A stretch of DNA of 43,621 nucleotides from Chitinophagaceae bacterium (GTDB lineage Bacteria > Bacteroidota > Bacteroidia > Chitinophagales > Chitinophagaceae), in the NCBI GenBank assembly GCA_019455085.1, contig JACFNA010000005.1:1-43621 (forward strand), written 5' to 3'. Positions 16,095 to 24,817 of the stretch are shown in pieces. Each line of letters starts with the position of its first letter. The stretch's first letter is position 1. The position numbers and the translations under genes are program-made. The notes beneath the pieces were generated by a model that saw nothing but the letters and a program-made list of their open reading frames with translations, made no database searches and was not told the DNA's origin.

Positions 16095-17498
16095 TTACTC
16101 CAGTCCGATTTCGTAATGCAGCGGAGGAATCTCAATGTCTCCGAATCCTTTGGCAAGTAAACGGTTCTTGAACTCTACCTGAACATCATAATCGCCATGC
16201 ACCAGAAACAGCTTTTTAACCTGTCTGGGATCCTGACACGAAAGCCATTGGCTCAGGTCTTCATAATCGCCATGTGCGCTCATGCTTTTAATTTCGCCGA
16301 TTTCGGCATTGACCTGGTGCGTTACTCCGAATATACCGACTTCGTCCGGATGAAGCTTAAGCCTTCCACCGAGCGAATGGGGCTCACAATAACCTGTCAT
16401 CACAATAGCATTTCGCTTATTCTCAATATTGTTACTGATATGATGTTTTACCCTTCCGGCTTCAGCCATTCCACTTGCTGAGATAATAACCATCGGGTCT
16501 GTACGGTAGTTAAGTGATTTACTTTCTTCAACAGATTTCACAAAATGAAGACCCTTGAATTCAAAAGGCTTGCTGTCAGATTGCAGTAGCTTTTGCACTC
16601 GTGGGTTGAAGTATTGCGGATAGTTTTCTATTACCTGGGTGGCTTCCAGGCTGAGTGGGCTATCTACATAATAGGGCAAATCAGGCAACCTGTTTTCCAG
16701 ACCTAATTGGTTTAGGGCAAAGAGCAGTTCCTGTGTACGGCCTACACTGAAGGCAGGGAGAATCAGTTTCCCTTTCTTTTCAAGGCATGTTTTTGTAATC
16801 CACTCCAATAGCGCATCGGGAGTGCTGGTGATGCGGTCGTGCAGCCTGTTGCCATACGTGCTTTCCAGAATGATATAGTCTGCCTGTGGAAAGTCCTGGG
16901 GAGAGCGAAGAATCACATCGCGATATCTGCCGATGTCGCCCGAAAAAGTGAGGCGGGTAGTCTTCCCATTTTCGGTGATTTTCAGGTGTACGGTAGCGCT
17001 TCCGATAATATGCCCTGCGTCAAGGTATAATAGTTCTACGTTTTCGTCGATCCGATGCCATTTCCCATATTCTATGGGCTTTAAATGCTGGGCTGCTTTT
17101 TTCGCATCTTCCATATCATAGAGTGGAAGCAGGTAAGACTTTCCCTGAGCTGCACGGGTCTTGTTTACGAATCTGAGATCAGATTCCTGTATTCCGGCAC
17201 TGTCTTCCATCAGGATGGTGGACAGGTCTTTGGTGGCAGGGGTACACCATACCTCGCCGTTATACCCATCTTTTATCAATTTAGGAATCAGCCCACAGTG
17301 ATCCACATGAGCATGTGATAATATGAGGTGATCTATTTCTTTTGCTTCGAATCCGAAGTTTCGGTTCAGTGAGTCTGTGTCTTTTCCAAGCCCCTGGAAC
17401 ATACCACAGTCTAAAAGATATTTTTTTCCGTTGGATAGTGTAAGCAGGTGTTTGGATCCTGTAACTGTTCGTGCTGCTCCGTGAAATGCAATTTTCAT
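16095..17498 (-). CDS. Metallo-beta-lactamase/beta-CASP nuclease-like protein
   Basis: A 467-residue cytoplasmic metal-dependent hydrolase resembling the RNA-processing CPSF-73/Ysh1 branch. The first zinc motif is SHAHVDHCG (HxHxDH). AGHIIGSATVHL, SGDIGR and the LESTYGNR segment complete the lactamase core. The beta-CASP insertion follows, with PAFSVGRTQELL, YYVDSPLSLEAT and ISASGMAEAGRVKHH, then MTGYCEPHSLGGRL, VNAEIGEIKSMSAHGDY and the last motif FLVHGD. This order is typical of bacterial beta-CASP proteins that cut RNA, although the physiological substrate is unknown. TACATTTC (17531-17524, minus) fits the -7 box at seven of eight positions. Confidence 0.9.
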   Translation of the reverse strand: MKIAFHGAARTVTGSKHLLTLSNGKKYLLDCGMFQGLGKDTDSLNRNFGFEAKEIDHLILSHAHVDHCGLIPKLIKDGYNGEVWCTPATKDLSTILMEDSAGIQESDLRFVNKTRAAQGKSYLLPLYDMEDAKKAAQHLKPIEYGKWHRIDENVELLYLDAGHIIGSATVHLKITENGKTTRLTFSGDIGRYRDVILRSPQDFPQADYIILESTYGNRLHDRITSTPDALLEWITKTCLEKKGKLILPAFSVGRTQELLFALNQLGLENRLPDLPYYVDSPLSLEATQVIENYPQYFNPRVQKLLQSDSKPFEFKGLHFVKSVEESKSLNYRTDPMVIISASGMAEAGRVKHHISNNIENKRNAIVMTGYCEPHSLGGRLKLHPDEVGIFGVTHQVNAEIGEIKSMSAHGDYEDLSQWLSCQDPRQVKKLFLVHGDYDVQVEFKNRLLAKGFGDIEIPPLHYEIGLE

Positions 17499-17779
17499 AA
17501 ATGATGATGCCTTGTTTAAAGTTGAAATGTAACCTATTTTTTACACTCGATTTTATTTTTTATTGAATAAAGGGAGTTGATATAAGCCATTTGCAGGGTT
17601 GATTTAATTTGAATTTTAAGTTGTCCGAGGCTTTCTGTCGGTAAACTTTTTCGCTGATGGTTAAGCGCTAACAATTCCGGTGCCAGTATTGGTTTTATGA
17701 TTTATTTCACGATTTCAGGAAAAAGGGGGAGGGGAATTGTCTCTTTTCTGGCGTCTTATGTTGGATTTAAATTTTAGTA
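17499..17779. other. Divergent intergenic region
   Basis: The 281 bp between divergent genes must hold promoters for both the nuclease-like gene and the outer-membrane barrel gene. A near-match -7 box for the left gene is at 17524-17531. TATGTTGG (17758-17765) is a possible weak box for the right gene. I see no further gene or structured RNA. Confidence 0.4.
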
Positions 17780-20614
17780 ATGAAGTATTTTTTTGTAACT
17801 CTCCTGTTTGGGATGATTTTGGGCCTTAGTGCCAATGCGCAGAAAGTTAGCGGAACTGTCAGAGATGCGATTGACAACACACCATTAGTTAAAGCTACCG
17901 TTACGCTTTTGAAAACAGACAGTAATACCGTGGTTCGGGAAACAATTACCAATAATGATGGTGAGTTTTCGTTTACCGGAGTGAAACCGGGCAGCTATAT
18001 CCTCGGAATTACTTCTGTGGGATATACTACTGTGAAGCAGGGGTTCATTCTAAAGAATAGCGATTATGATTTTGAAATGATTTTTATTAATAAGGCTGTG
18101 GAAACGCTGTCTGCCGTGGTGATTAGCGGTGCGCAGCCTCATGTAAGAATGAAAGGGGATACTGCAGAGTATTCTGCAAGCCAGTTTAAGGTAAATCCGG
18201 ATGCTACCAGTGAAGATCTGATTAAGAAGATGCCGGGTGTGACGGTGGATAGCAAAGGAAATGTAACTGCACAAGGCGAAACCGTAAGAAAAGTAACTGT
18301 AGATGGCCGGGACTTTTTTGGCGATGATGCAACGGCTACCCTGAGAAATCTTCCCGCAGAAATTATCGATAAGATTCAGGTGTTTGACAAATTGAGCGAT
18401 CAGGCACAACTGACCGGATTTGATGATGGAAACACAACCAAGAGTATTAATATTGTTACGAAAGCCGATATGCGTCAGGGTAATTTCGGACGTGTGTATG
18501 CGGCGTATGGAACGGATGACCGCTATCTCGGTGGCGGAAATATCAGCTTCTTCAATAACGCCCGCCGTATATCGCTGGTAGGCCTTACAAACAATGTCAA
18601 TCAGCAGAACTTTTCTTCTGAAGACCTGGTAAATGCCGGTGGACGTGGAGGTGGAATGCGTGGCGGCGGTGGCCCTGGTGGTGGATTTGGTGGTGGCAAT
18701 AACTTTTTTGTAGGGCAGCAAAGCGGGATTGCCAAGACCAATGCTTTGGGAATTAACTTCAGCGATGCATGGGGCAAAAAAGTAGATGTATCGGCAAGCT
18801 ACTTCTTTAATAACAGTAAGCTCAATAACGATCGTGTAATTAACAGGCAGAACTTCCGTATGGATTCAATCTCGTTCTATGACGAAAACACCACTTCGCA
18901 GAGCGAGAACTTTAATCACAGACTGAATGTGCGACTGACCTACAGAATGGATTCAAATAATACATTCATCTTTACCACCAACACCTCGTTCCAGAAAAAT
19001 AACTCGCTGAACGATGTGATCGGTACCAATACGCTTAGCGATCATACAAACCTGTTAAGTGAAACACAGAATAAAACCACTAATGATCAGAATGGGTTTA
19101 ATTCGAACGCCAATCTGCTTTTCAGACATTCGTTTAAGAAGAAAGGCAGATCTATTTCTGTTGGGTTCAACGTGTCTCTGAGCGATCGTAAGGGTGAAAC
19201 TTATAACGATGCTACGAACGGGTACTATAAACCCAATCTTAACACGGAAATAGTAAAGCGTTTTATCGACTCAAAGAACCACACAAATAATTATAGTCTC
19301 AACATTTCCTATACGGAGCCTCTGTCTGCCAAGACGCAGTTACAGTTGAGCTATAAACCCGGAATTCAGAAGAGTTCGTCTTCCCAAAAGACTTTTGATT
19401 TTAATAATGTCTCCTCAAAGTATGATGATTACAATGCTGTGTTGAGTAATATCTACGACAACTCCTATAACACTCAGAACGCCGGAATCACTCTCCGTAA
19501 CGGAGACAGGAACAACAGTATTTCTATCGGAGCTGATTATCAATACAGCGATTTGAGCAGCACCAGCTCGAACGGGGTGAGATACACCTTCAACAACTTC
19601 CTGCCGAATGCGATGCTAAGGCGTAAGTTAGGTCAGTACGGGAGCGCCAGCCTGTTCTATAGAACCAGTGTGAACTCTCCTTCCATCAGCCAGCTGCAGG
19701 ATGTAATTAACACAAGCAATCAGTTGTTTTATTCAACCGGTAATCCTGACCTGAAGCAACAATACACACACAGGCTGATGGCTCGTTACTCCTACACAAA
19801 CAGATTTAGCCAGCAGAGTTTCTTTGCCAATGCGTTTGTTTCGCTGGTGAATGATTATATCAGTAATACTACTTATACGGCTACTCAGGATTCCACACTG
19901 GCCAACGGGATTATCCTTCACAGAGGATCACAGCTTTCAAAACCGGTAAACCTGGACGGGTATTATAACGCACGTACCTTCTTTACCTACAGCACTCCGT
20001 TGAAATTTATAAAGACCAACCTTAATTTGAATGCAGGGTTTGGATATTCAAGGCAACCGGGTTTATTGAATAATGTGGAGAATATATCCAACAGCTACAA
20101 CTACAATGTGGGTGTGGTATTGGCAAGTAACATTAGTGAGAATGTGGATTTCAACATCTCATATACTGCGAACTTTAACAATGTAGATAACTCTATTCGT
20201 CCGGAACAAAACAGCAACTATTTTACTTCCAGCACCGGAGTGTCGTTCAACCTGCTGAGCAACAAAGGAACCTTCCTGCAAAATAGCCTGTCTAACGAAT
20301 CATATAGTGGTTTGTCAGACGGCTTTAACCAGAGCTTCTGGTTATGGAATGTGGCCATTGGACAGAAGTTTCTCAAGGACAGAAGAGGGGAATTGAAGCT
20401 AAGTGTATTTGACCTGCTAAAGCAGAACAAGAGCATTACAAGAGATGTGACAGAGTCTTATATTCAGGATACCCGAAACCAGGTATTACAACAATATTTT
20501 ATGCTGACGTTTACGTATAAAATAAAGAACTTTGGTAAGCCGAAAGCAAATAACAATCAAAGATCCGGTGGTATGGACGGGCGGTTTTTTGGAGGACCGG
20601 GTATGATGCACTAA
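17780..20614 (+). CDS. Outer-membrane beta-barrel protein, TonB-receptor-like
   Basis: A 944-residue outer-membrane protein. Residues 1-20 are a signal peptide ending SANAQ. Residues about 21-105 form a carboxypeptidase-regulatory-like domain (KVSGTVRDAIDNTPLVKATV). Next is a plug-like region (EDLIKKMPGVTVDSKGN, then KVTVDGRDFFGDDATATLRN), and the rest is a barrel of the OMP_b-brl_3 type. A glycine-rich stretch (GGRGGGMRGGGGPGGGFGGG, about 290-310) and a Gly/Met/His-rich tail (GPGMMH) are unusual. No SusD-like partner follows, so it is not a classical glycan-uptake pair. Instead an ECF sigma factor starts 24 nt downstream, suggesting the barrel is controlled by, or signals through, that system. 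Confidence 0.85.
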   Translation: MKYFFVTLLFGMILGLSANAQKVSGTVRDAIDNTPLVKATVTLLKTDSNTVVRETITNNDGEFSFTGVKPGSYILGITSVGYTTVKQGFILKNSDYDFEMIFINKAVETLSAVVISGAQPHVRMKGDTAEYSASQFKVNPDATSEDLIKKMPGVTVDSKGNVTAQGETVRKVTVDGRDFFGDDATATLRNLPAEIIDKIQVFDKLSDQAQLTGFDDGNTTKSINIVTKADMRQGNFGRVYAAYGTDDRYLGGGNISFFNNARRISLVGLTNNVNQQNFSSEDLVNAGGRGGGMRGGGGPGGGFGGGNNFFVGQQSGIAKTNALGINFSDAWGKKVDVSASYFFNNSKLNNDRVINRQNFRMDSISFYDENTTSQSENFNHRLNVRLTYRMDSNNTFIFTTNTSFQKNNSLNDVIGTNTLSDHTNLLSETQNKTTNDQNGFNSNANLLFRHSFKKKGRSISVGFNVSLSDRKGETYNDATNGYYKPNLNTEIVKRFIDSKNHTNNYSLNISYTEPLSAKTQLQLSYKPGIQKSSSSQKTFDFNNVSSKYDDYNAVLSNIYDNSYNTQNAGITLRNGDRNNSISIGADYQYSDLSSTSSNGVRYTFNNFLPNAMLRRKLGQYGSASLFYRTSVNSPSISQLQDVINTSNQLFYSTGNPDLKQQYTHRLMARYSYTNRFSQQSFFANAFVSLVNDYISNTTYTATQDSTLANGIILHRGSQLSKPVNLDGYYNARTFFTYSTPLKFIKTNLNLNAGFGYSRQPGLLNNVENISNSYNYNVGVVLASNISENVDFNISYTANFNNVDNSIRPEQNSNYFTSSTGVSFNLLSNKGTFLQNSLSNESYSGLSDGFNQSFWLWNVAIGQKFLKDRRGELKLSVFDLLKQNKSITRDVTESYIQDTRNQVLQQYFMLTFTYKIKNFGKPKANNNQRSGGMDGRFFGGPGMMH

Positions 20615-20638
20615 AAAATCTAAAATTGCTGCTCCTGA

Positions 20639-21202
20639 ATGGAAGAAAGCCAACTTATAGAAAAACTGAAAGAGGGAGACAGAGCAGCATTTAAAACATT
20701 AGTGGAGCGCTGGGAGAGTATGGTGTATAATACAGCGCTGGGCATAGTGCAGAGTGAGGAGGATGCAGAGGATGTGGCTCAGGAGGTGTTTATTCAGGTG
20801 TATGAATCAATTGACAGCTTTAAGGGGCAGTCGAAGCTTTCCACCTGGATTTATAGAATTGCGGTAACAAAGTCGCTGGATGCCATCAGGAAAAAGAAGC
20901 GGAAGAAGAGAAACGCCTTTTTGCAGAGCCTGTACGGGAAAGACGATGAGTTGGTGCACGATCCGGCAGACTTTGTACATCCTGGCGTGAAGGCGGAGAA
21001 TAAGGAAGATGCAGCCATGCTTTTTAAGGCAATTGACCGCCTTCCTGAGAATCAGAAGACGGCATTTATCCTGAATAGGGTGGAGATGCTCAGCTATAAG
21101 GATGTAAGTGAAATAATGGAGGTGAGTGTCAATTCGGTAGATGCGTTACTTCAGCGGGCTAAAAAGAATCTTAAAAAGTACCTTGAAGACATTGTCGATT
21201 GA
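20639..21202 (+). CDS. ECF RNA polymerase sigma factor
   Basis: A 187-residue extracytoplasmic-function sigma factor. Region 2 covers about 20-90, with the core-binding EEDAEDVAQEVFIQVY and the -10-recognising FKGQSKLSTWIYRIAVTKSL. Region 4 covers about 130-182, with RLPENQKTAFILNRVEMLSY and the helix-turn-helix DVSEIMEVSVNSVDALLQRA. It lacks region 3 and extra C-terminal domains. It is followed by a small single-helix protein that looks like an anti-sigma factor and by two periplasmic Spy/CpxP-like proteins, and preceded at 24 nt by an outer-membrane barrel. This order resembles envelope or metal-stress sigma systems such as CnrYXH. Confidence 0.93.
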   Translation: MEESQLIEKLKEGDRAAFKTLVERWESMVYNTALGIVQSEEDAEDVAQEVFIQVYESIDSFKGQSKLSTWIYRIAVTKSLDAIRKKKRKKRNAFLQSLYGKDDELVHDPADFVHPGVKAENKEDAAMLFKAIDRLPENQKTAFILNRVEMLSYKDVSEIMEVSVNSVDALLQRAKKNLKKYLEDIVD

Positions 21203-21254
21203 TCAGGGGGCGTTGGTTTTAAAAGGAAATATCGTCTAAGAATATATCACATCA

Positions 21255-21590
21255 ATGAAAAGAGAACAAAAAATAGAATCCATTTTAAACAGCCTGGATG
21301 GTTTGGAAAAAGCAAACCCCAGACCCTTTTTCTTTACGCGGCTCGAGGCCAGAATGCAGAAAGAGGTAAAGGGGAGTTTTGTGGAGAAGATTTTAGGTTT
21401 TCTCATCAGGCCTTCGGTGGCGATTGCTGCAGTAGTATTGATTGTGGTGGTAAATGCGTTTGTGATTATTTCTACTACCCTACATTCTGAAGAACAGGCT
21501 ACTGAAGGGAACAAAATAGAAATAGCTACGGTAGATCAGTATCTGCAAATGAGTGCTAATCCATTTGATGGCGAAAAGGTAAATCCATAA
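21255..21590 (+). CDS. Probable anti-sigma factor, single-pass membrane protein
   Basis: A 111-residue protein with a cytoplasmic N-terminal helical part (about 1-50), one transmembrane helix (VAIAAVVLIVVVNAFVIIS, about 56-75) and a short periplasmic tail. The phrase ANPRPFFFTRLEARMQKE resembles the N-terminal motif of many small Bacteroidota proteins placed directly after ECF sigma genes. By position and topology it should hold the sigma factor at the membrane, but it lacks a recognisable zinc HxxxCxxC anti-sigma motif, so the role is inferred. Its stop overlaps the start of the next gene (TAATG at 21588-21592), implying translational coupling. Confidence 0.65.
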   Translation: MKREQKIESILNSLDGLEKANPRPFFFTRLEARMQKEVKGSFVEKILGFLIRPSVAIAAVVLIVVVNAFVIISTTLHSEEQATEGNKIEIATVDQYLQMSANPFDGEKVNP

Positions 21591-22102
21591 TGAGTACGAA
21601 ATCATCTGGCAGGGTATTGCTGTTAATTATTGGGGTGCTTCTGGTTACCAATGTTGCAATGTTGTTTTTGTATTTTTTGGCGCCCAGAGATCGGAAATTT
21701 GAAGGAAGATTCTCCCGACAGGACAGCGGCCTGGTGTCCACACTTCGCGACAAAGTGGGATTCAATGAAAGTCAGATAGCAGATTATTTGAAGCTAAGGG
21801 CTGAACAAAGGGAGCGAACCTCTCAAACGTTTGAGGGAATGACAGATGTGAAAGAGCGTTTTTATTCCACTGTGTTTGACAAGAGCACACCGGATAGCCT
21901 TATTGAAAGTATTGCAGACACTATCGCAGGTAAGCAGAAGAAGGTTGATTTGGGGATGCGCAATTATTTTGTCAGGATAAGAGACTTGTGCACTCCTGAA
22001 CAGCAGCCGGCTTTTGATACAGTTTTTCGGAGGGTGATATACAGGATGATAGGGATGCCGGGAAAATCCAGGCAACCTCAGCAACCAAAAGAAAAAAAAT
22101 AA
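21590..22102 (+). CDS. Periplasmic sensor-like protein with membrane anchor (CnrX/Spy-like)
   Basis: A 170-residue protein with one N-terminal membrane helix (VLLLIIGVLLVTNVAMLFLYF, split here for length at about residues 8-29) and an all-helical periplasmic domain. The pattern KVGFNESQIADYLKLRAEQ, a long linker helix, then LCTPEQQPAFDTVFRR matches the Spy/CpxP/CnrX fold, where LTxxQ-like motifs recur. CnrX-type proteins sense metals or misfolded proteins and release the sigma factor through the anti-sigma partner. Few His or Met residues are present, so a metal role is not evident. The start overlaps the preceding stop by one base. Confidence 0.65.
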   Translation: MSTKSSGRVLLLIIGVLLVTNVAMLFLYFLAPRDRKFEGRFSRQDSGLVSTLRDKVGFNESQIADYLKLRAEQRERTSQTFEGMTDVKERFYSTVFDKSTPDSLIESIADTIAGKQKKVDLGMRNYFVRIRDLCTPEQQPAFDTVFRRVIYRMIGMPGKSRQPQQPKEKK

Positions 22103-22112
22103 AATACACTAT

Positions 22113-22475
22113 ATGAAATCAAAAATCACGTTAGCACTGGCGTTTTTTATTGCCTCAGCCACAAGCGCTTTCGCTCAGATGCAGAGAATGTCGACTGAAG
22201 AAAGAGTGAAGAATGTAATGGAAAAGCTGGCCCCGCTTAACCTTACCCAGGATCAGCAGGACAAGACCAAGACAGTCTTTACCGATTTCTACAACAATCA
22301 GATGAAGATGATGCAGGAAGCCAGAGAAAGTGGCCAGATGCCTGACCGCTCTGCCTTTGAAAAGTTGACCGCAAGCAGAGATAAAGAACTTCAGACTATC
22401 ATGGGCAAGGATTTGTTCAAGAAGTTTAAAGACGATATTGAACCCTCTATGCGTCCTCAGAGACGAAATAATTAA
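22113..22475 (+). CDS. Small secreted Spy/CpxP-like periplasmic protein
   Basis: A 120-residue exported protein. Residues 1-21 are a signal peptide ending AFAQ. The mature part is helical and hydrophilic, with LNLTQDQQDKTKTVF and a second repeat-like part ending in DLFKKFKDDIEPSM, the two-helix-pair layout of Spy-type periplasmic chaperones. Met residues are frequent (MQRMSTEERVKNVM, MKMMQEARESGQM). It lies 10 nt after the sensor-like gene and precedes an intrinsic terminator, so it is the last gene of the sigma-factor operon and a plausible effector of the response. The family assignment rests on pattern only. Confidence 0.65.
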   Translation: MKSKITLALAFFIASATSAFAQMQRMSTEERVKNVMEKLAPLNLTQDQQDKTKTVFTDFYNNQMKMMQEARESGQMPDRSAFEKLTASRDKELQTIMGKDLFKKFKDDIEPSMRPQRRNN

Positions 22476-22496
22476 GAAAACCACAAATGAAAAGCC

Positions 22497-22519
22497 AACC
22501 CTCGTCAGAGGGTTTTTTT
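22497..22519 (+). terminator. Intrinsic terminator of the sigma-factor operon
   Basis: A 7-bp stem AACCCTC (22497-22503) / GAGGGTT (22508-22514) with a GTCA loop is followed by a run of T residues. It lies just after the Spy-like gene and before the convergent engB gene. Confidence 0.85.
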
Positions 22520-22544
22520 ATGCCCCGAGGTGAATAAAAGCTGA

Positions 22545-23183
22545 TCAGGGAAGCGGATGCCTGAATTCCTGATTCAGTTCTCCAATGAGTTGGAGCACTT
22601 TTCCCCTGCCTGATTTTTTTACGGCACTGGTGAGGATCATCTGTGGGAGGAACTGTTGTTGTTTCAGCAGTGCTTCAGAGAAGGCGCGCATGTGGGCAGC
22701 TACCGTCCGCTGATTTTCCTTGTCGGATTTGGTGAAGATGACAGTATAGCCGGTTTGCCATTCGTAGAGCTTTTGTGCAAATTCCAGGTCGATTTTCTGT
22801 GGAGTATGCCGGCTGTCAATCAGCAGAAAGAGTTGCATCAGGTTAGGCCTTTGTGTGATGTATCGCTCTGTCATTTTTCCCCACTCTTTTCTTGTGGACT
22901 GGCTGCGTTTGGCAAAACCGTATCCGGGCAGATCCACCAGATACCATTCTTCTGCAGGGCTGTCTGCGGAGGCTTTGCTTTGAACCAGAAAATGATTTAT
23001 CAGTTGTGTTTTTCCCGGCGCATTGGAGGTGCGTGCCAGCTTTTCGTTCATTGCAAGAGCATTTATCAGCGACGATTTTCCTACATTGCTTCTCCCTATG
23101 AATGCATATTCCGGCTTGTCGGCCGGAGGGCACTTTTCAACCGATGGGCTGCTGATTAGATATTGCGCCTTAATGACGTCCAT
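22545..23183 (-). CDS. engB: Ribosome biogenesis GTPase EngB (YsxC/YihA)
   Basis: A small GTPase needed for assembly of the large ribosomal subunit. From the ATG at 23183 it has 212 residues. Motifs in order are G1 GRSNVGKSS, G2 near TSNAPGKTQLINHF, G3 DLPGYGFAK, G4 TKSD and a G5-like SAVKKSGRGKV. A TTG at 23192 would add three residues; the ATG is preferred. It is divergent from ubiE and shares a very short intergenic region with it. Its 3' end faces the terminator of the sigma-factor operon. Confidence 0.95.
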   Translation of the reverse strand: MDVIKAQYLISSPSVEKCPPADKPEYAFIGRSNVGKSSLINALAMNEKLARTSNAPGKTQLINHFLVQSKASADSPAEEWYLVDLPGYGFAKRSQSTRKEWGKMTERYITQRPNLMQLFLLIDSRHTPQKIDLEFAQKLYEWQTGYTVIFTKSDKENQRTVAAHMRAFSEALLKQQQFLPQMILTSAVKKSGRGKVLQLIGELNQEFRHPLP

Positions 23184-23252
23184 AGCACGCAATATAAATG
23201 AAAAATAAAAGTGAAAGAATCAGCCTCATTTATGATTAGCAATTCAATAAAC

Positions 23253-23260
23253 TATCTTTG
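23253..23260 (+). promoter_or_regulatory. -7 box 4 nt before the ubiE GTG (leaderless promoter)
   Basis: TATCTTTG followed by gcag and then GTG (23265). It is a perfect TAnnTTTG match with the same 4-nt spacing as at 13908-13915 and 35771-35778. If active, the in-frame upstream starts at 23211 and 23232 would lie outside the transcript. Confidence 0.55.
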
Positions 23261-23264
23261 GCAG

Positions 23265-24008
23265 GTGAATCATTATCCTCACGATAGCATCATTCCTTTT
23301 AAAGTGTCTGATGGCAGTAAGAAGCAGCAGGTGCAATCCATGTTTGATAAGATTGCCTTCAGATACGATTTTATGAATAGGTTTCTGAGTCTGGGGATCG
23401 ATCAACGGTGGAGAAAGAAGGCGCTCAGCCTCCTCAGGCCGGATAATCCCCAAGATATTATTGACGTGGCAACGGGTACCGGAGATTTTGCCATTATGGC
23501 TCACAAACTGTTGCATCCCAGAAAAGTGGTAGGGATTGATATCAGTGAAGGGATGCTGGAAATAGGGAGGGAAAAGGTAAAGAAAGCGCATTTACAGGAG
23601 GCTATAGAGCTGAGAAACGAAGACAGTGAGGCAATTTCTTATAGTGAAAATTCGTTTGATGCTGCAACGGTAGCCTTTGGCGTTCGAAATTTTGAAGACC
23701 TGGAAACAGGGCTGCTGGAGATAAAACGGGTAATGAAACCCGGGGCAAAATTGATTGTGGTGGAGAGCACCAAACCCGGTTCAAAGCTGGTGTATCCTTT
23801 TTACAGGGCTTATATGAACATCATTACTCCGGGAGTGGGAAAGCTCGTATCAAAAAATAAAGAAGCATATCAGTACCTCAACAATTCGGTACGAATGTTT
23901 CCTGAAAAACAGGAATTCATAAACATTTTAAAAAAACTGGGTTATCGGAACGCATTCTACAAAACCATGACTTTAGGAGTATGCACTATTTATTGCGCAG
24001 AAAAGTAA
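23265..24008 (+). CDS. ubiE: Demethylmenaquinone methyltransferase
   Basis: This enzyme C-methylates demethylmenaquinone in the last step of menaquinone synthesis (MenG/UbiE). The signature KIAFRYDFMNRFLSLGIDQRW and motif I DVATGTGDFAIMAH are followed by VGIDISEGML, FDAATVAFGVRNF and the C-terminal MTLGVCTIYCAEK. Starting at the GTG at 23265 gives 247 residues beginning before YPHDSIIPF, where relatives usually begin. Earlier starts (GTG 23211, ATG 23232) would add an atypical extension and precede the -7 box. Menaquinone would be the electron acceptor for the NDH-2 in this window. Its end overlaps the start of the porT-like gene by 28 nt. Confidence 0.9.
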   Translation: MNHYPHDSIIPFKVSDGSKKQQVQSMFDKIAFRYDFMNRFLSLGIDQRWRKKALSLLRPDNPQDIIDVATGTGDFAIMAHKLLHPRKVVGIDISEGMLEIGREKVKKAHLQEAIELRNEDSEAISYSENSFDAATVAFGVRNFEDLETGLLEIKRVMKPGAKLIVVESTKPGSKLVYPFYRAYMNIITPGVGKLVSKNKEAYQYLNNSVRMFPEKQEFINILKKLGYRNAFYKTMTLGVCTIYCAEK

Positions 24009-24691
24009 CCCTTCTATGGATTGCCTTATTGAGTACTTCCTTTGCGATGGCACAGCGAAATACACTCAATTTGGAAGGCCGTGATGATAAGCCTTATCAT
24101 TTTGGGATCAACCTGGGCTACAACAAATCGCATTTTTCTTTTACACATCATCCCCGGTTCCTGGAGTATGACTCTATCATGAGTGTGGAGAGCATAAACA
24201 ATTCTGGTGTAAATCTTGCGTTCCTGACCAACCTCAGGCTTAGCAATCATTTCGACCTGAGAGTACATCCACTGGATCTTACCTTCTCAGATAAGGCATT
24301 TTTATATACACAAAAGTATGAGCCAGACACCATTACTACCAGGCGCGTGCAATCCATCACCCTGAGTTTTCCGGTCAATCTGGCATTCAGCAGCGATCGA
24401 ATAGGTAACCTGAAAGTGTACACCTTTGCAGGAGGAAGGATAGATTATGACCTCGCCAGCAATGCAAAAGCAGAAAGTGCAGAGGACCTGATCAAGCTGA
24501 AGAAAACCAACTTTAGTACTGAAATCGGATTGGGATTCCATATTTACTTCCCCTTTTTTGTACTGTCTCCCGAGATAAAAATGAGCCATGGATTGGTCAA
24601 CCTGCACAGCAGGGATGTAAATCTGAAGTATTCTAATGTGATAGATAAGGTTTACTCCAGGATGATTACTTTTTCTGTAACTGTAGAGTAG
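23981..24691 (+). CDS. porT: PorT-like outer-membrane component of type IX secretion
   Basis: A 236-residue protein with an N-terminal signal peptide (about residues 8-25, ending FAMAQ) and an eight-strand-like beta-barrel pattern: GINLGYNKSHFSF, FLTNLRLSNHFDLRVHP, TLSFPVNLAFSS and STEIGLGFHIYFPFFVLSPE. This arrangement, with the barrel motif LSPEIKMSHGL near the end, fits the PorT family, which assists type IX secretion and gliding. The gene overlaps ubiE by 28 nt, and ubiE-porT adjacency is common in Bacteroidota, which supports the call. The window also holds three proteins with type IX sorting domains that would be its clients. A generic outer-membrane barrel is the alternative. Confidence 0.78.
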   Translation: MHYLLRRKVTLLWIALLSTSFAMAQRNTLNLEGRDDKPYHFGINLGYNKSHFSFTHHPRFLEYDSIMSVESINNSGVNLAFLTNLRLSNHFDLRVHPLDLTFSDKAFLYTQKYEPDTITTRRVQSITLSFPVNLAFSSDRIGNLKVYTFAGGRIDYDLASNAKAESAEDLIKLKKTNFSTEIGLGFHIYFPFFVLSPEIKMSHGLVNLHSRDVNLKYSNVIDKVYSRMITFSVTVE

Positions 24692-24817
24692 AATTGACTG
24701 CATTGCCCCGAGTGGCCATATTGGCTTTTTGGGCGATTACCTATTCCTTTTCCGGATAGTTATTTGTTATTTTTACAGCAGTGTGAGGCTTATGAAGTGT
24801 ATAGCTTAATGCGGCCA

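Noticed and set aside
18050..18721. A 223-codon minus-strand frame
   Set aside because: It is antisense to the outer-membrane barrel gene, with composition explained by the glycine-rich and barrel codons on the other strand and no recognisable motif.
24713..24729. Intrinsic terminator after the porT-like gene
   Set aside because: A GCCA/TGGC stem of only 4 bp precedes five T residues. It is too weak to list with confidence.
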